Of a DNA stretch of 5,367 nucleotides, positions 4,931 to 5,367 are shown piece by piece. The translations under genes were made by a program, and so were the position numbers. The stretch comes from Thermoleophilaceae bacterium. GTDB taxonomy: Bacteria; Actinomycetota; Thermoleophilia; Solirubrobacterales; Thermoleophilaceae. The notes below the pieces were generated by a model. The model was not told the origin of the DNA. It was given only the letters and a program-made list of their open reading frames with translations, and did not search any database. Within the stretch, counting starts at the first letter, position 1. Every line of letters starts with the position of its first letter. Location: contig JACCUE010000149.1 in the NCBI GenBank assembly GCA_013812005.1, positions 1 through 5,367 on the forward strand, in the 5' to 3' direction.

Positions 4931-5367
4931 CCGCAGCGAGGGCGGTGCAGGTCGGAGTGGTCGGGCTCGGCCACTGGGGCCCCAACCTGGCGCGTAACTT
5001 CGATCGCCTGCCGGGCGCGCGGCTCGCCTGGATCTGTGACGACTCCGACGAGGCCCGCGCCCGTGTGGCGACGGCGTTCCCCGAAGCCCGCGCCGGCGCC
5101 TCGCTTGAGGAGATGCTGGTGGACCCTGCGCTCGACGCCGTGGCGGTGGCCACCCCGGTGCCCACCCACGCCGCGATCGCGGAGAGGGTGCTGGCGGCCG
5201 GCAAGCACTGCTTCGTGGAGAAGCCGCTCGCCCAGTCGGTCGCCGAGGCTGAAGGGGTGGTGGCCGCGGCCGAGGAGGCCGGCCGGGTGCTGATGGTGGG
5301 GCACCTGCTCGAGTATCACCCGGGCCTCGAGAAGCTCGGGGAGTACGCCTCGAGCGGAGAGCTCGGC
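4927..5367 (+). CDS. Gfo/Idh/MocA family oxidoreductase, 5' part (continues beyond window)
   Basis: The GTG at 4927 overlaps the dehydrogenase stop as GTGA, a classic sign of translational coupling; there is no Shine-Dalgarno site of its own. The 147 visible residues run to the window edge without a stop. They show the NAD(P)-binding VGVVGLGHWGPNLARNF (GLGHWG at 13-18), an acidic residue after the second strand (ICDDSDEA), AVATPVPTHAAIAERVL (74-90), the catalytic EKPLA motif with K99, and GHLLEYHPGLEKL (125-137). Only the Rossmann domain and the start of the C-terminal domain are present, so about half the usual 320-380 residues are missing. Family members oxidise or reduce sugar hydroxyls. 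Beside an epimerase and a 6-dehydrogenase, a WbpB/WlbA-like role as UDP-GlcNAcA 3-dehydrogenase is the natural guess, but the family is broad and the substrate is not proven. Confidence 0.92.
   Translation, partial: MTAARAVQVGVVGLGHWGPNLARNFDRLPGARLAWICDDSDEARARVATAFPEARAGASLEEMLVDPALDAVAVATPVPTHAAIAERVLAAGKHCFVEKPLAQSVAEAEGVVAAAEEAGRVLMVGHLLEYHPGLEKLGEYASSGELG

Noticed and set aside
1..5367. Mobile element, CRISPR array, toxin-antitoxin or defence system
   Set aside because: I looked for spaced repeats, transposase or integrase motifs, and nuclease or toxin pairs on both strands and found none. tRNA-Lys has no integrase or attachment-site duplicate nearby.

Overview
The window is very GC-rich, with G or C at most third codon positions, frequent GTG starts, few Shine-Dalgarno sites and tightly packed genes. 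This points to a high-GC actinobacterium. The gene styles recall Thermoleophilia/Solirubrobacterales, but that placement is an impression and no search was run.

Layout. (1) Positions 3-617 hold the 3' end of a membrane-anchored, TPR-like protein. (2) Positions 670-1026 hold a complete single-domain STAS protein, an anti-sigma factor antagonist whose phospho-acceptor serine falls at residue 58 as in SpoIIAA. A hairpin follows directly, then a TACAAT promoter box and tRNA-Lys(CTT) at 1120-1192. (3) Positions 1254-1559, minus strand, hold two small coding stretches in one reading frame split by a single TGA: an acidic 52-residue peptide, then a basic, hydrophobic 46-residue one. (4) Positions 1614-2414 encode a class-IV PLP aminotransferase (aminodeoxychorismate lyase or branched-chain aminotransferase type). 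(5) Positions 2418-2564, minus strand, encode a 48-residue single-pass membrane protein wedged between the aminotransferase and the sugar genes. (6) Positions 2586-5367 hold a co-directional nucleotide-sugar cluster: a non-hydrolysing UDP-GlcNAc 2-epimerase, a UDP-sugar 6-dehydrogenase broken by a frameshift, and the first 147 codons of a Gfo/Idh/MocA oxidoreductase that overlaps the dehydrogenase stop by four bases.

How the genes work together. The epimerase, dehydrogenase and oxidoreductase are the three protein classes that, as WbpI, WbpA and WbpB, act in UDP-ManNAc(3NAc)A synthesis. A simpler reading is a WecB/WecC-type route to UDP-ManNAcA beside an unrelated oxidoreductase. Either way the cluster should feed a surface glycan. 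The dehydrogenase frameshift lies near 3841-3850. Family spacing suggests about 11 bases are missing, and a loss between two short direct repeats would give exactly the sequence seen. Whether the lesion is in the genome or in the assembly cannot be told from the window.

I see no mobile element, CRISPR array or defence system. The most unusual material is the set of small minus-strand genes and the dehydrogenase lesion.
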